Below, piece by piece: positions 46,393 to 60,099 of a DNA stretch of 64,000 nt. The notes beneath the pieces are model-generated. The model searched no databases and was not told where the DNA came from. It saw only the letters and a list, made by a program, of their open reading frames with translations. This stretch comes from Pogonophryne albipinna (Eukaryota > Chordata > Actinopteri > Perciformes > Artedidraconidae), in the NCBI GenBank assembly GCA_028583405.1, contig CM053246.1:5735620-5799619 (forward strand). The letters are read 5' to 3'. Position 1 is the stretch's first letter, and each line of letters opens with the position of its first letter. Position numbers and translations under genes: made by a program.

Positions 46393-49300
46393 TCAGTTTA
46401 GTTTTTGGCTCTTCTGCTTTTCATCTGTGATCTCTTCAATGCGGAATATAAGACTCTCCATCAGGTCAAATGTGACCAAAGCACTCTGCAACACCTGTGA
46501 CACACGAGAATAGTCAGATTGCTTGTCCTACAAAGGTTCACATCCAAATCATTAATAGGAAAGACTGTTTCTGTACCTGGTGCTGGACCTCTGGGGACAT
46601 ATTTGACATTTTCTCCTTTCTCACCGTTATGCTTTTGACTAATCGGCTGGATCTGGCAGCATCTCTGGCTTCTGGGGCGGAACATAGAGATATTCCACAG
46701 TGTATTTTATCACCTTCTATGCAAGGTTATTTCAACGTCATTTTGTTACACAGATTAGGAGCTATACTGTACCTCTGGCTTTTATCTTTTGATCCTGCCG
46801 CAGTGCCTTCAGTTCAGCAGCATAATATCCTCTTGATATGCTGATGCACACACGCAGCATTTTTAGGTATTCATCTTTGATCCTGCACAGCTTCTCCCAC
46901 ACAATCTGAAGGTAGGAGGAGAAGATGATCAGCTTTGCGCATTTACCAGGCAGGAGAGTAGTCTTAAGTAATACATTAGACTGACTTACAGTGCTCCTCA
47001 GGTCTGTGTCCCTGATAAGGAGGTAGCGTAGAAGATTCAGACTCTCCATTATCCTGGATACAAAAGACAGGACTTAGTCTGCTTAATGTGTACCAGTTCT
47101 CACAATTACAGATCTCTCTGTCTTTCGATCTCTTTAGGAAAGCCAAAATGTCTATAACTTCATCACATCCAAAATAAATTGTGTCACGAATTATGCCTAG
47201 ACTCTGAATTTAAACATAAACAGATCTGTCCATATGTTAAACTATTCAATATCACTCACTTGTCCATACTGTTAAGCAGATCTGTCTGAGCCCCTTGTGG
47301 CAAAGACAACACCAGTCCCAACAGCGGCAGAAGCTCCTCCCCCAGAAACCATTTATTGGCATTACCCTGCAGGAGGAGAGTGAAGGATTTAACACCTTAA
47401 ACAAATGTAACCAGCTGAAACACTGAATTAGGTTATCATGAATAAGCATGAATACAGCAGCAGGATTTTCTAAAATGTTGCTGAAACATACTATTATGAT
47501 GTTTGTGAGACTGTTTATCTTACCTTAATAGAACATTCAACCTGATTCCTGATGTTCTTTACTATGTAACTCTCCACTCCTGCATGGTGGCTGGTTTTCA
47601 ACATGCACCTGCAACAGAAAATATAACCTTTGTTATCAGATGTCAGCAAATGCAGAAAATAATAAAATAATACAGCAAAGACAAAATAAAACATAAATCT
47701 GATTTCTTCCCTAAAATTGAGGTCCCATCAACTTTTGCAATAGTTTGACACTGGTGAACAATTGTGACGTATTGATTTAAAACTACAAACAATGTTTACA
47801 TTAGATCACTAATGGGTGAACAATTGTATCCAAAAAATAGTATGAAAACACCACAAATGTGAATATTAATTATTAGATTATCCATAAATATAAATATAGA
47901 TATTTAGTAATTTATTTTACATTAGAATATGTGCTATTGAAACATGAACATTTGGTATACTGTTCCTTCTCTAATGATTCTCTCACCTGAAGAACTTGTG
48001 CTTTGCTTCAGAATCAAATTTATCGATACAAAGTTGTAAAACCTGTAGTCCCGTTTCTCTCTGGGGAAGCAGCGATCACACAAAAAAGAAAAGTAACCAC
48101 GTCATTGTGTTTTACAGTACCACAGATATACAATGAACATCCTAATCAAGCATCGTTGTTTACTCACCAAATTCTGCATTGGGCAATCGGTTAAAACTTG
48201 CCGCAGGTTCTGTGAATTTCAGCACAGCACTGATTGGTCAAAAGTACCCAAATAGTGGATTAAACACACAATATGCTATTTCTTCCATGAGTCTTTCAAA
48301 TAAAACACAAACAAAAGAGTGTTGTGAGGTAAAATACTCCGGTTAAAATATATGTTTAAAATGACCCAGATCAAGACACTGTATATTCAAAATGTAAATG
48401 TATGACCACTTCTGGCAAACCGCAATAATGCTGAATCATGCTTTTAGGGCATACGAAGTGTTTACAGGCGGCCAAAGGAAACAGGCCGTACATTGATTGA
48501 AATTAAGAATTTCTCTGTGATTGAAAATGGTTTCAAACATTTGGCAATATGTAAGTACACAGCTCAAGAAAATATATAACACAGGTCTAGTTGTTATGGA
48601 TATATACATATGTAAGTACGGTCAGCCAGTCAAAATCACAACACCCCTGCAGAAAACCTGCTCCTGAGGCTGCTTGTCATACCTGGGGTGCACTATAGAA
48701 GCTCTTCAGATCCTGTAGGCTCACCGGAAGGCTGTTGTCCTGCACATTTTCCAAGCTCTTTTCATACAGTGCCTGAGTGAAAATACACAGTTATGTCCAT
48801 GAAAAACAACCATAGACTTCTACTTTTCTACCTTATTACACCTCTAAGACTGACTGCATGTTGTTGTGGCCTTACCAGTCCTTTGAGCACGTGTGATTCC
48901 TTTTTGCTATCGATGAAACAAGATTACAGGTCATTAAAAAAACGAACTAATTGAAAAGCTTACTACATTCAGGTCTTACTGTAGTGACAGCTTACCTACT
49001 GAGTAGTGGATTGATGTATTCCATGTTGCATTGAAGAACAAATACAGGACTGGAACAGCAGGAAACAATACAATGTCAATTGTTTGTCAAAATGGACAGG
49101 ACTTCTTGGTGACTGTCAGTGAATGCATCATCAGTGTGACCACTATATATTTTTTCAGTGTTTCACCTGAATACTGCTGGAAAGCTGTCGATGGTGATGA
49201 GCTGGACGAACAGTAAATAAGCCAGACACGCTCTGGACTCCTTGGACTCACTGCTGTCCATCTGGGGGCTTTTCTTCAGATGGCTGAAGAACAGGAGCTC

Positions 49301-52300
49301 TGATAGAGACTCTTGGATTGCTGGTAGTGTGACCTGCAGTGATGCACAGTGACATTCAATCACGACACTCATTGTTTAAATGCTTTCCCATTTATGGAAA
49401 ACTTGCTCTTACCATTATCTCTGTTGCAAAGAGCCACAGTGAGGATTTTCTGTCTCTGTTCAGTTCAGCCTCGAGCAAAGGCTCCCTCAAGCTCCGCATG
49501 CAGCTGCAGAGAGGCATTAGCAACAGTGGTTTCATTTGGCCTATACACCAAAATGTGTATTTTTAATGTGAGACACTATAGGCAAACATGTAGTTGTTTC
49601 AATGCACTGTTTACAAAACATATATTTAAAGGCCGCTTTCTAAGTTCTGTTTTTTTTCTTATACCCTGAGCAAGAAATGACTTTAAATCTCTGCTTCAAA
49701 TGGGTAGATATTTAAATAATGCCAAACTTATACATTTAAACATAACATTTTAGAAAAGTGAAATTACCAAAAAATACAGTTGGTTAAATTAGGTACCCCA
49801 TTCACCTGTAGTATCTTATACATAATGAAACAAAACAAATGAACTAAAACAGACAACCATGAACAAAGATAACTGCATTGATCAATTGTAATGATAAATA
49901 AAGTACATTCATCAAAATACAAACAGAGAAGAAACATTTTGTTAACTCTGCCTTTACCACAGCCAAACGGAGAAAAAACGTACAACTTGAGAAGCTCGGT
50001 CCTTAGCTCCTCATCCTCAGAGGTGGTGACGGAGCTGCCAATCTTCCTCTTCACCTCCTCTACGAAAGGCTTTGTGAAGTTGGTCAGGGCGTTGTAGCAG
50101 CGACACAGACCGTGCTCATCCTCGTCCTCCTGCTGCGAGCTGTAAGGCACAGGCAGGCAGGACAGCTGCTGCTGCAGGGCGCCCAGAGCAGAGCCCAGCC
50201 TGGCTGCCTTGCTGTCCTCCAGCTGCAGCAGCACTGCAACACACAGGACGATGTTTGCATTAGTGTACAGCAGGGGGAGCCATAATCCATGAATACATCA
50301 AGAGATAAAACATACTCTTTACCATCAGCTGCCACAGGTAAGACTATTGCAGTTGTGCAATAAACCCTCCCTTCATGAATGTTATTTTTATTTTTATTTT
50401 TTACCTTTATTTAACCAGGATAGGTCTCATTGAGATTAAAAATCTCTTTTTCAAGAGAGTCCTGGCCCAAGAATGGTAACGGCACAGTTTCAGACAGTTT
50501 TACAGTTACAGACAATTAAAAAACACACAATCACAACACAGTCATACACCAAGTTTAGCCAAAGCATTTACAGACACAGCGGCCTGCTTCAAGGTCACTT
50601 AAAGTTGCTTTGAGTGTGTTTAATGAGACCAGCTCTCTGAGTTTCAGCTCAGTTTGAAGCAGGTTCCAAGCTTGAGGGGCAGTGTAACTGAACGCCCTTT
50701 TCCCAAGTTCAGTACGGACCTTTGGTACAGTTAAAAGGAAAAAGTTCTCGGAGCGAAGCCGATAGGATCCTGTGCATTTTCTAGTTATGTACATCCTTAG
50801 ATAAGGGGGAAGAGCACCAAGAATAGCCTTATATATAAGGATGTGCCAATGTTTCAGTCTACGCGTGGTCAGGGAAGACCATCCAACACGAGCGTATAGA
50901 TTGCAGTGGTGCGTCAAGGATCTGAGGTTTGTGATGAATCTCAGTGCACCGTGGTGGACGGTGTCCAGCGAGTGAAGGCACTGAGAAGATGCATTCATAT
51001 AAACCACATCTCCATAATCCAGCACAGACAGAAAGGTTGCACACTAGTCTCTTTTTGGCCTCATAGGAAAAACAAGACTTGTTTCTAAAGAAAAAACCTA
51101 ATTTTATTCTTAATTTTTTCAAGAGTTCCACAATGTGTGGTTCAAAAGAAAGTGAATTATCAATTATAATTCCAAGTTACTTATACTGCAACACAGACTC
51201 AACCTCCGTCCCCTGCAAGGTGGTGATAGGAGGAAGGAATGATGTTTAGCTTTTGTTGAAAGATGTTTATGGTGATTTTGGAGGCTGCTGTTGAGTTGTA
51301 TTGCATTATGGTGTTTCAGGTGTTTCTATTATTTTTGGTCACATAAATCCATGTGGGTAGGCTAATAACAGAAACATCCCTTCTAATGAACTGGCACCTG
51401 AGTACTACTCCATTAAGCTGCATGATTGATAGTGTTACCATGATTATTTTGTGTAATACACGTACAAAAAATAGACATTTTGACCATTATGCCTCACTTT
51501 AAAAAATGTTTAAAGCCTGTGAAATGTCAATGATTAGCAACAATGCCTGCATTTTCCCCAAATGGCTGAAAAATTCATTTGCAAAAAGTACATTTGCCAT
51601 AAGACATAAAGCCCTTGTGTTATACATTATCAGAGTTGAGGCCTTTATACTATACATTGTGTCTTCAGGACATCAAAGTGTGATTCTTTTTGCATGAATG
51701 ATCCAAACCAGTGTAATATTTAACCTTGTCAAATTAAGATTATTGACTGACTATTGTGATTTTCTTTTGGAGCACTACTCCTCGGAGGGTTGCGTATGTG
51801 TTAATAGGTAATAACATCTCCTGAGACTTGTGTTACCTGTTTGAAGATGTGGTAGTAGAGTTAATATGGTCTCAGAAATGGCCCCTGGATCAATGTCTTC
51901 AGTCAGTTCCAGCAAGCTGTGCATGAGTTCATCCGGGCTGCAAGTCTAAACATCAGAACAGACGTTACACCTACGTATAGGAAGCGTGTTTCAATATGTG
52001 GATGAATTCATGTACATACCATAGTCAGGTGTGTGATGGCAGCCTGACAGTGATCTAGACTCTTCCCTTTTTGAACCACTTCATTTACAAGAAGGGTCAT
52101 AAGAACGCAACCCATAGACTTCACTATGCCCTATAAGTGCAAGACAAAACAATCATTATTCTTTAATGTTAGCGTTAAACTAATTTCCAAATAATCTCCT
52201 CAAAATTGTCTGGAAAGAATTAAGTAGTATGATACTGGACAAGGGAAAATCTGAACGAAAAATATTCTAACCAAACATAGACATTTTAAAAGCTCCACTG

Positions 52301-53895
52301 CCACACTGGAAACAAACTTAGAGCCAGATATACATACTACATCACTGACATGCAGTTTATATTGGTAACTGCTTTGGCTTAAAAAACAAGTCTCCACTTC
52401 CATCTCCAAGTTGTATTCTCTATGTCCATGTTTAATGCCGGGGATTTCTCATTTGGTAATCAATCATTTGAACCCCTTGAGAGTGTTTCAGGCTCCGAAA
52501 GAGGACGCCGTTAGAAATGACACATGCTTCTAAAAGTACGCTGCACACAACATGCGTGGAGAGATGGGACAACCCAAGGGCACTTAGAGGAGTGCTGTAT
52601 TGAAGAGGGTTATCAGTGGAGCGAGAAATCTGACTGAATATCTGCTTGTTTCCTCCCTGCACCTCCAGGTCAGGAGGCCAGCAGGCACGGAGCAGTGTCT
52701 GCACGTTAATGTTCAGCAAAGCTGCTGTTCGCTTCAGTAGCGCTGTGTGTGGCTGTTGTTGCTCAGGAGGCTGTGGTGTGATGCGTGTGTGCTTTTAGAG
52801 CTGTATGACAGATTAACACTGAATGTCACTGTCTCTTCATATGTGTGAGGTGTGAGTGGTACTAGGGATAGAGGAAGGAGCAGATCTGTGGAGAAATACC
52901 CGGTTTTCCTCATCCTGAAGGAATTTTAGAAGTTGTGCACCGTCACCCCCAGTGAGACAGACGGATCCGAAATTCTTGAATTGCTGATAATCCTCTGGCT
53001 TCAACTTTTCTTCTGGAGTATTTAGCTAAATACAAGATGGAGTCGTTATTTGTTATCAACAAATATCAGCAGATTTTATTCACCCAAAAACCATATGAAA
53101 CAAATATTTACTAAACCAGATTATTTGACTGACATTTCATAAAAACAAATGTTGATAGGCAAGGGTTGAATGGTACGTATTACATTTACGCAAGTACTGT
53201 ACTTTTTTCTATTCATGTCACTATAGTTCTAGTATGATCTGAAATGTTCTACATTTTCTAAATGTTTTTAAACCTGTCGATGCTACTTACTTTATTAATA
53301 AATGTGCACATATATATGAAGAGTTATAATACAAGAGCAACTTTTCATTATAATTGTTTGTCAATTTAAAACAACATTTCATGTTTCCATCTTCTAAATT
53401 GTAACTTCTTGATTTTTATTTTAGTTATTTTAATCAAACTAATGTATTTGAAATAACTAATAATCACTTTTTTTCAGAGTTTAAACAGACCAGAGATCAA
53501 TCATTCAGATCCATTAGTCTGCATCTTAATCCATAATAAAAAGTGAGTTAATTAAGAGTTCAAAATGCATTTCAATGTGTGGCTTTAGTGCCTTAAGTCA
53601 ATCTGAATACTTCTTCAACCACTGCAGATACGTCATTTTAGTGAATGAGTAGGATGGCATGAAATACAGTCCAGAACACTCATGTGTACAAGTAGTTGTG
53701 TTATATGTTTGATTTCTGCTCAAGTCCCCCCCACTTGAAGGTCACACATGATGATACCTGATATTAAGCATGATTGCCTCAGCTAAATTGTGTTACAGTG
53801 ATAGAAAACTGTAGACTTACCCATCTCTGGATGATGTCATTCACCTCATCTTCATCCACTATCAGAGTCTCCTCAGCCCTCGTAGGCAATCCCAT
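46393..53895 (-). CDS. glmn: Glomulin (FKBP-associated protein)
   Basis: Eighteen minus-strand exons: 53895-53821, 53025-52900, 52130-52020, 51945-51837, 50233-49984, 49503-49413, 49333-49167, 49049-48996, 48906-48876, 48772-48683, 48209-48168, 48060-47987, 47608-47524, 47366-47260, 47053-46990, 46905-46773, 46671-46577, 46494-46393. They total 1806 nt, 601 residues plus TGA; human glomulin has 594. All junctions are in phase. Recognisable segments are NALTNFTKPFVEEV, FRCMLKTSHHAGVESYIVKN, ESLNLLRYLLIRDTD and VLQSALVTFDLMES. Glomulin is a HEAT-like helical protein whose C-terminal half masks RBX1 and so inhibits cullin-RING ubiquitin ligases; loss in human causes glomuvenous malformations. 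The start is uncertain: the ATG at 53895 is the only one in frame and adds about 13 residues before the conserved EVNDIIQRW helix, so an unseen 5' exon is possible. The donor of exon 2 (CGG/GTATTT) is weak. Confidence 0.92.
50380..51240 (-). mobile_element. LINE 3' end in glmn intron 5'-side
   Basis: Minus-strand frames at 51131-50859 and 51025-50555 encode the end of a non-LTR reverse transcriptase with at least one frameshift: LDYGDVVYM, then KRAFSYTAPQAWNLLQTELK. The 3' UTR ends TTAAATAAAGGTAAAAAATA near 50395. It has the same orientation as glmn, within intron 50234-51836. Confidence 0.82.
52432..52785 (-). other. Unassigned open frame inside glmn intron 2
   Basis: About 117 codons lie between a TAA near 52787 and the stop at 52432. 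Part of it reads ALLKRTAALLNINVQTLLRA and then SALGLSHLSTHVVCSVLLEA. I do not recognise it. It is not needed for glmn, since the exons on either side (ending NR and starting GIVKSMG) match human glomulin without a gap. No convincing acceptor, start or poly(A) signal settles whether it is expressed. It may be chance. Confidence 0.25.
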
Positions 53896-54468
53896 TATCA
53901 ATACGTCTTTATTATCAACTCTAGACACTTTTGCGGCTATAGGGTCAGCACCAATTTCAAAATGAACCAATGTGTAACTCCTGGTGTCTCGAGGGAGAGA
54001 GAGATTCAGTTTGTAAGGAGCCCAAACATAAACCTCTTATCTCCCTTTGTGCTTGACGTGTAATAGGATTAAACCAGAGCACTCGTAGTGACCTGGAACT
54101 GTCTGGAAGGATCTAGTCCAATAACACTCTCAGTCCTGTTTACAAAATAAATAGTGATAAAGACCCCAAATAAATGACACCCCTCTGTGAATAGTTTTGT
54201 AATCCAATGAAAGTCCATCATATGTGTTGGTGCTTCTCGCACACACTTACACATCCACACGGAACTATTTGTTTATTCCACAAAACACAGTCTGTGATCA
54301 TAATAGCAGTTCATGTATTTCCATATTGTTGTAGCATTTGAGAGATTTGTGAAACAAATATATTTTAAAGGGATACTTTGGAAAATCATTTGTCTTTATT
54401 TTTCAAATATATCGAGCAAGTATATGACTGCTAACTATTTTTCTTAGCATGCTTCAGTGTTATGATTG

Positions 54469-54831
54469 TTAAAGAGGCCATATTGTGCTTTTGGGGGATT
54501 TCCCTTTCCTGTAGTGTGTTCTATAGGTTTGTGTGCATGTAAATGGTGTGCAAAGGCTACTATTACTAGCGCGTCAACACATTGTACATGATAGGCTAAG
54601 GGGCGGGACATCTCTTATTGGTTGGCCAATCTCAACAGAGCGGGACAGCTAACCAATCAGAGCAGACTGGGCTCTGGTTTCAGACAGAGGGTGAAAGGAG
54701 GTGCTCATACAGCACAGACTGTATGAGAACATTAAAGAGCTTTTTGAACATTAAAGCATGGAGACATGTCCCAGTAGAGACACTACATACTGATATGAAC
54801 ATGAAGATTAGCAGAATAGGGCCCCTTTAAA
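54469..54831 (+). mobile_element. MITE, second copy of the 30.5-kb element
   Basis: Ends TTAAAGAGGCCATATTGTGC and GCAGAATAGGGCCCCTTTAA form an imperfect 20-bp inverted repeat. The body is the reverse complement of 30460-30902, including the CCAATCAGAGCAGACTGGGC stretch. No coding capacity. Confidence 0.85.
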
Positions 54832-57060
54832 TAGTGTCCCTAATAGACTGGCATCTTTCTGTACATTACTTTCGCAACAGTTTGATCTGAGAAAAGGTTC
54901 AATATAATGTGGTTTGTAGTTATTGCAGATATAACATGAGCAGCACTGATCTGAGCCACATTGTGATTTGACAATTAGACAAATAAATCCACCTGTGCCA
55001 ACTTTTCCTCCTAATTAAATGGAAAAGCCTGTTGTGCAGAAAAGGATTAGGAATGCCTTTCCATGATTGTGTAATGACAACATATTGCTCTGTGTAAGCA
55101 CAAAGGCTTGGATCATCTTTTTCCCTGCAGCGTGTGTGTGTGCGTGCGTGTGCGCGTGTGTGTAATATAATAGAAGTACAATCACAGACTTCCTGCTGCA
55201 GCCTCAGTAAAGAAGCAGCTCACGTCCTGATTTGAGATGAATAGGCAGAGAAACGTGTTTGAACGGTCGGATTTAGCCGACATCTGCCGCTCAGGTTTGC
55301 TCTCTGTATTGCTGTGTGATGAAAGCCTTAGACAAAAGCCACAGAGCAAACACAGAACACACTGCTGCTCTCTCCATGTGTGTCCCTGATTTTGTCATTC
55401 CTAATTGCTGGCTGATGAGGTTTTGTTTCGACAGTGGATCCCAGGTACAGGAAATACGAGAGTAAATAACATCTAGGATCACTCGTGTTGATAATATTTA
55501 TATCTTTTTCATTTCTGATACAGCAGATCATCTAATACAGCAATTCAATGAAAGTTGTTTAGGCTAATTGCTGGAGAGAAAATAAAATACAGAGATTTGT
55601 AAAAGCTCTGTCCTCTCAGGAAGGCTTTCGAAAGCTCCAGATAAAAGCTACTAAGTCCGCCTTTAGTTTTAAAAACAAAGAGACACTATTTCAAACTGTT
55701 CTCTCTGAAATGATTTGTATGATATTTCAATGATTCACTTGGAAAGCAACCATTTGTACAACAGACCCCTCAGGTCTGACTTCAACAACATCTTATGAGC
55801 GTTGCGGCCTAAAATGAATAATTTGAGAACTGAAAACAAGCCAGAATAAAAGTCAATCATTTCTGCTCTTATGGAAATCGAATCGGTACAATCGGTATTG
55901 GATCTTAATTTGCTGATGTATATTTTTCAGTACAAAGAATCCAAATGCTCGGATGTGTGACGAAAGGCAGTAATCACTTTCAAACTCCGGAGGGCACTGT
56001 TTGTCTGGAGGGCTGTCCATCCACATCCAACACCTTATGCACACATAGATCCTTTTCAAATAAGGGTTCAGATTTATACTTAAGTATATTTAGATATATT
56101 TGAGTAAAAGTCACAGGATTCAATCATTTAAAGTATAATTCAAGTATTTCTTATACACTGATATTTAGACAAAATATTTGAATCAAGCAACCCACCAGTC
56201 AACAGATGCAGCTTCAGAAGTATGTGATTTTCACAAACCATGAAGGAAGAGCAAAGAGGAACAAATGAATTAGAAATGGATCACATGATACCCTAAGTAT
56301 CTAAACCTTGAGGACAATACTGTGTTCATCCCTTATAGTAAGAACGAGATGGCTGCGATTCATCAAGTGCTTGTTATCTAGAATGACCGCCTGCACAGCG
56401 CTTTTTTAACTGATGCCCTAATGTTTATAACATCTTATCAAATATATGTATAATATTATACACTACATTGTATCACTGCAGAGAGCCAGGCATAAAGGAC
56501 AAATTAGAGAAAGAAGTATTTATTTTGTATTTCGTTTTGCGCAAAAAAACTCTATTTATTATTCCTGCTACTGAAACGATATGTTTTACTTTTCAACTTC
56601 TCCAAAAGGTCAAAAAAAGACTTTCATTTGCATTTGTTTCCTTATGCCTTGCACTTATACTCTTAAGGAGCATATCCTTTGTATCAAGAGATCAATGTTC
56701 CTATGGTGAAATGTGACCCACGGTCTTCTGCACTTCACCTGCACATTATAGTAGCATGTACATTTATTAGGTGGCCTATCTAAAGTATCCATTTCCATGG
56801 ATACATATCCTGAGCAGTCTTCAGATCAGGTGCAGATACTGTATGACAGTCTGTGTTCTGGGCAAGCATGTGGGGAGCGCTCAGCGGTGTTCAGAGGCAC
56901 ACATGTATCTCAGGTCACTGATATCACATTTCCATTTATATTTCATTTACTGGATGGTTCTGGTAAAGGTCCAAGCTCCAATAGATGAGCTAGGATCGTA
57001 GTTTATCATTTTTAAATGTACTTGTCTATGTTTTCCTAGATGTAGCTTATTATTTGTTGA
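54832..57060. other. Intergenic DNA upstream of glmn
   Basis: No gene recognised. It holds a variant (TG)n run at about 55132-55162. In human the divergent neighbour here is RPAP2; no frame in this stretch looks like it. Confidence 0.5.
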
Positions 57061-57064
57061 TATA

Positions 57065-57660
57065 TTCTAATAGAACAGCAGAAGTTCATGTTACTGTTCT
57101 ATCATGCAGTGTTGGAGAGCATCATGAGGTATGGTGTTACTGCCTGGTATGGTAACTTGACAGTGCAGTCAAAGTCACAGATCGCTCGCCTGGTACAGAC
57201 TGCTATGAAAATGATGGGGGTTAAAAAACACCCATCTCTTTAAAACATATACGAGCAGTCCATTATCAGACAGGCAAAACAAATGGTGTCTGATCCCACC
57301 CACATACTTCACCCAGAATTCCAGCTCCTACCTTCTGGTAGAAGATGCACGGTTCCCAAGAGTAGGCTGAACCGCTATAAGCACTCACCTGTCCATTAAG
57401 CTTCTTAACATTCTCATGAAATGAAATGTAGTCAAATGTAATGAAACATACTTTTTAAATGTTGGCCATGAGGTATTGTGCAATAGGTCGCCATTGTCAG
57501 TATGTGCGTCTGTGTATTGTGTTTGTTCAAACGGTGTATGACTGATGATATGTGTATGTCTCTTAATGTCCACTATGTTTGTGTACATGTATGCTGAACT
57601 GGAGGACGGAGTCCAGAACAAATGTCCTTACGGGGACAATAAAATATATCGTATCGTAAC
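57065..57660 (+). mobile_element. LINE 3' end, reverse transcriptase C-terminus and tail
   Basis: The plus strand reads ESIMRYGVTAWYGNLTVQSK, then (after stops) PSGRRCTVPKSRLNRYKHS, a common end of fish non-LTR elements. The 3' tail is TACGGGGACAATAAAATATA near 57629. 5'-truncated and broken by an in-frame TAA near 57241. Confidence 0.82.
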
Positions 57661-58640
57661 ACAAGATACAGTGGAATACGTTTGTTTTTTGATCAAGAGG
57701 AAAGGAATGAGATTGACCGTATCATTGCTAGAGCAGCACTTATGTATGGAGCAGTGTATACAAACAGGCAGCCATCCTGTGAGAGCAGATAAAGCCTCCA
57801 CATTTCCCCTTTCCCTCCCATATCTCCTTGGTGACCTCTTAGAGAGCAAGAGGTTCTAAGTGAACTATTTATCCAGGCTGCCCCCCCCACCCCCAGAGGC
57901 CTCCATCCACAGTCTGCCCAGAGCCTCCCCCGGCCCCGCCGTGCTTGTCCAGAGAAACTGCCATGTTTAGGGCCCCTCCCTCGGGGCCCGCTCCTGCTGC
58001 ACTGCTGCTTTCTCAGCCAGGCACATGCATTTGATTTTAAGATATTTTGTATAACATCCAGATTTGCCTTGTAATTGCTGCTTCACTATTCGATCCATCG
58101 ATTATAATACATGTAAAGATGTCATGGTTTTATTTGGGATTCAGTAGTAAATACCACACAATGTTAAATAACAAGTTAAATACTTGCATTCAAATACCAA
58201 GCACAAATATCCTCATCAAAAGTTGTTGTTGTTGTAATGTTGTTATGCATGAACACACAACCTAATCAGAAAGCCCCCTTTATGTTATCTGATTTAAGTA
58301 GCTGATACAACTACATTACATTATGTTAGGTCATTTCATTGATGTCATTGCATCATATTTTATTAGCTGATTTTCCTTAAGTTCCTCACAGATCGATGTT
58401 TTAGTATTTCATGTTTTGCACAAGTCTTTATTGTTGTTATATTCTCATGTAAACACCAAGAGTTACATCCTGTCTGTGTATGTCTTTATGCTAAAGGTCC
58501 TCCAGTAGTTGAGCACTGATTCACATTTTTGTGAAAATCCCTTTCAGTGACTGCTGAATCCTCCTTCCTATTCAATCAAACACAGTGGCCTTAGTTGTTG
58601 CTCAAAATCTTGAACTGTATCATCTTCAGTTTTATTTCCA
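57661..58640. other. Intergenic DNA with a GC-rich block
   Basis: A GC-rich block at about 57875-58020 contains C-runs and GGGCCCC pieces. No exon recognised. It could be regulatory; nothing in the sequence decides this. Confidence 0.4.
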
Positions 58641-58651
58641 TACTCCTCTCA

Positions 58652-58858
58652 GACAGACACACACACAGACAGACAGACACACACACAGACAGACAGACAG
58701 ACAGACAGACACACACACACACAGACAGACAGACACACAGACAGACAGACAGACACACAGACAGACAGACACACACACACACACACACAGACAGACAGAC
58801 AGACACACAGACAGACAGACAGACACACACACACACACACAGACAGACAGACAGACAC

Positions 58859-58893
<35 letters not shown>

Positions 58894-58906
58894 CACAGAC
58901 AGACAC

Positions 58907-58949
<43 letters not shown>

Positions 58950-58965
58950 CAGACAGACAGACAGA
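58652..58965. repeat. Compound (ACAG)n/(AC)n microsatellite
   Basis: About 315 bp of interspersed ACAG and AC units, with a higher-order pattern in which blocks of ACAGACAGACAG alternate with ACACACAC. It produces long false frames on both strands and abuts the next transposon. Confidence 0.95.
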
Positions 58966-58967
58966 TG

Positions 58968-60099
58968 CCCCTTTCACACCAATGCGTTTTCAGCTCCGGC
59001 TCGGAGCTGGAGCCTGAAAAGTGCCGTTTTTTCCTGTTCACACCGCAGCGGCGCCGCCTCTTAGCTCCGGAATCCGGTTCACTTCCAGCTCCAAAAAATT
59101 GTCGGCCTAGAGCGGTCTAGAGGCAAGAGCTTCGGAGCTAAGAGGTGGCGTCGCTTACGTCTCTTACGTCTCTCTTACGTCGAGGGGGTGCAGGAAACTA
59201 AACCCACCTCCCCTGAACATGGGTTGACTGTCATGCCTGCCTACAAGCAGTAGTGCTTATAAACACACTTTATAAAGTCAGGCAACACTAACCAGGCTTC
59301 GTGTGATTCTGTTTATTTGTACCTTACTTTGACCATGCGTTCACTGTTATTGATCATTGTGGAGAGAGGCAGACGTTTTGTTTTGTATTATAGCAGCTAT
59401 CGGATGGAATCAATACATGGGCTGCACAGGTTGTCGTGTCCGACTATCACAAGTAGAATCATAATAAAAATACGCCGGTAAAATGTGCCTGTAGAAAACG
59501 GTTTATGCCACAATAGGATAGCAATAGCAAGTAGTCAGTTTAGCTTCGGTTGCTATGCTAACATCACCCATTTTATACCAGAGAAACTTTCATAACAGCG
59601 TTGTGATGCCAAACAGCGTCAATTCAGACTGACACACACATATCAGCTGCTTGTGTGAGTTGGACAGTGAATACTTTAGAGCGGCCGCTGCAGTGTGAGC
59701 TAACCGGGAGCTAACGGGAGAATAAACTCCCGTGGAAGAGCAGCCAGCACTGCAGCGGTCGGTAAATGCCGCAGAAACACATTAATAAACAATGAACCAC
59801 GGCACTCTGGAGAAAAGCATAAGGTTGGAGAAGTCGTTATTTAATTTAATCTGGCTTCGTGTGATTAAAAGCAACACGATCATCGACCCGACGCAGTTCC
59901 CCGTTGTTGTTGTGAGCGCCTTGACGCCGTTGGGGAGCAAATCAGCGATGTAAACTGTGACGTCATGACGCAGCAGCGGCAGCACCAGTCGGGCTCTGGG
60001 CGGTATGAACAGAGCGGGAGCAGAAAAAGGAAACCGGAGCTGAACCAGAAAAGCTCTAGCTCGGAGCTAGAAAGGGAAAAGCGCTGGTGTGAAAGCCGC
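58968..60099. mobile_element. DNA transposon with long imperfect inverted ends
   Basis: Left CTTTCACACCAATGCG pairs with right CGCTGGTGTGAAAG. Similarity continues inward: CAGCTCCG and CTCGGAGCT near 58990 against AGCTCTAGCTCGGAGCTAG near 60055. Flanks AGACAGAT and AGACAGAG match at 7 of 8, but the left flank is microsatellite, so the duplication is uncertain. No transposase frame was recognised. Confidence 0.65.

Noticed and set aside
52432..52785. RPAP2 fragment in glmn intron 2
   Set aside because: Orientation does not fit the human arrangement and I cannot match it to RPAP2; kept only as unassigned.
58585..59064. Open frames with His-Arg-Gln-Thr and Cys-Leu-Ser-Val repeats
   Set aside because: They are translations of the ACAG/AC microsatellite.
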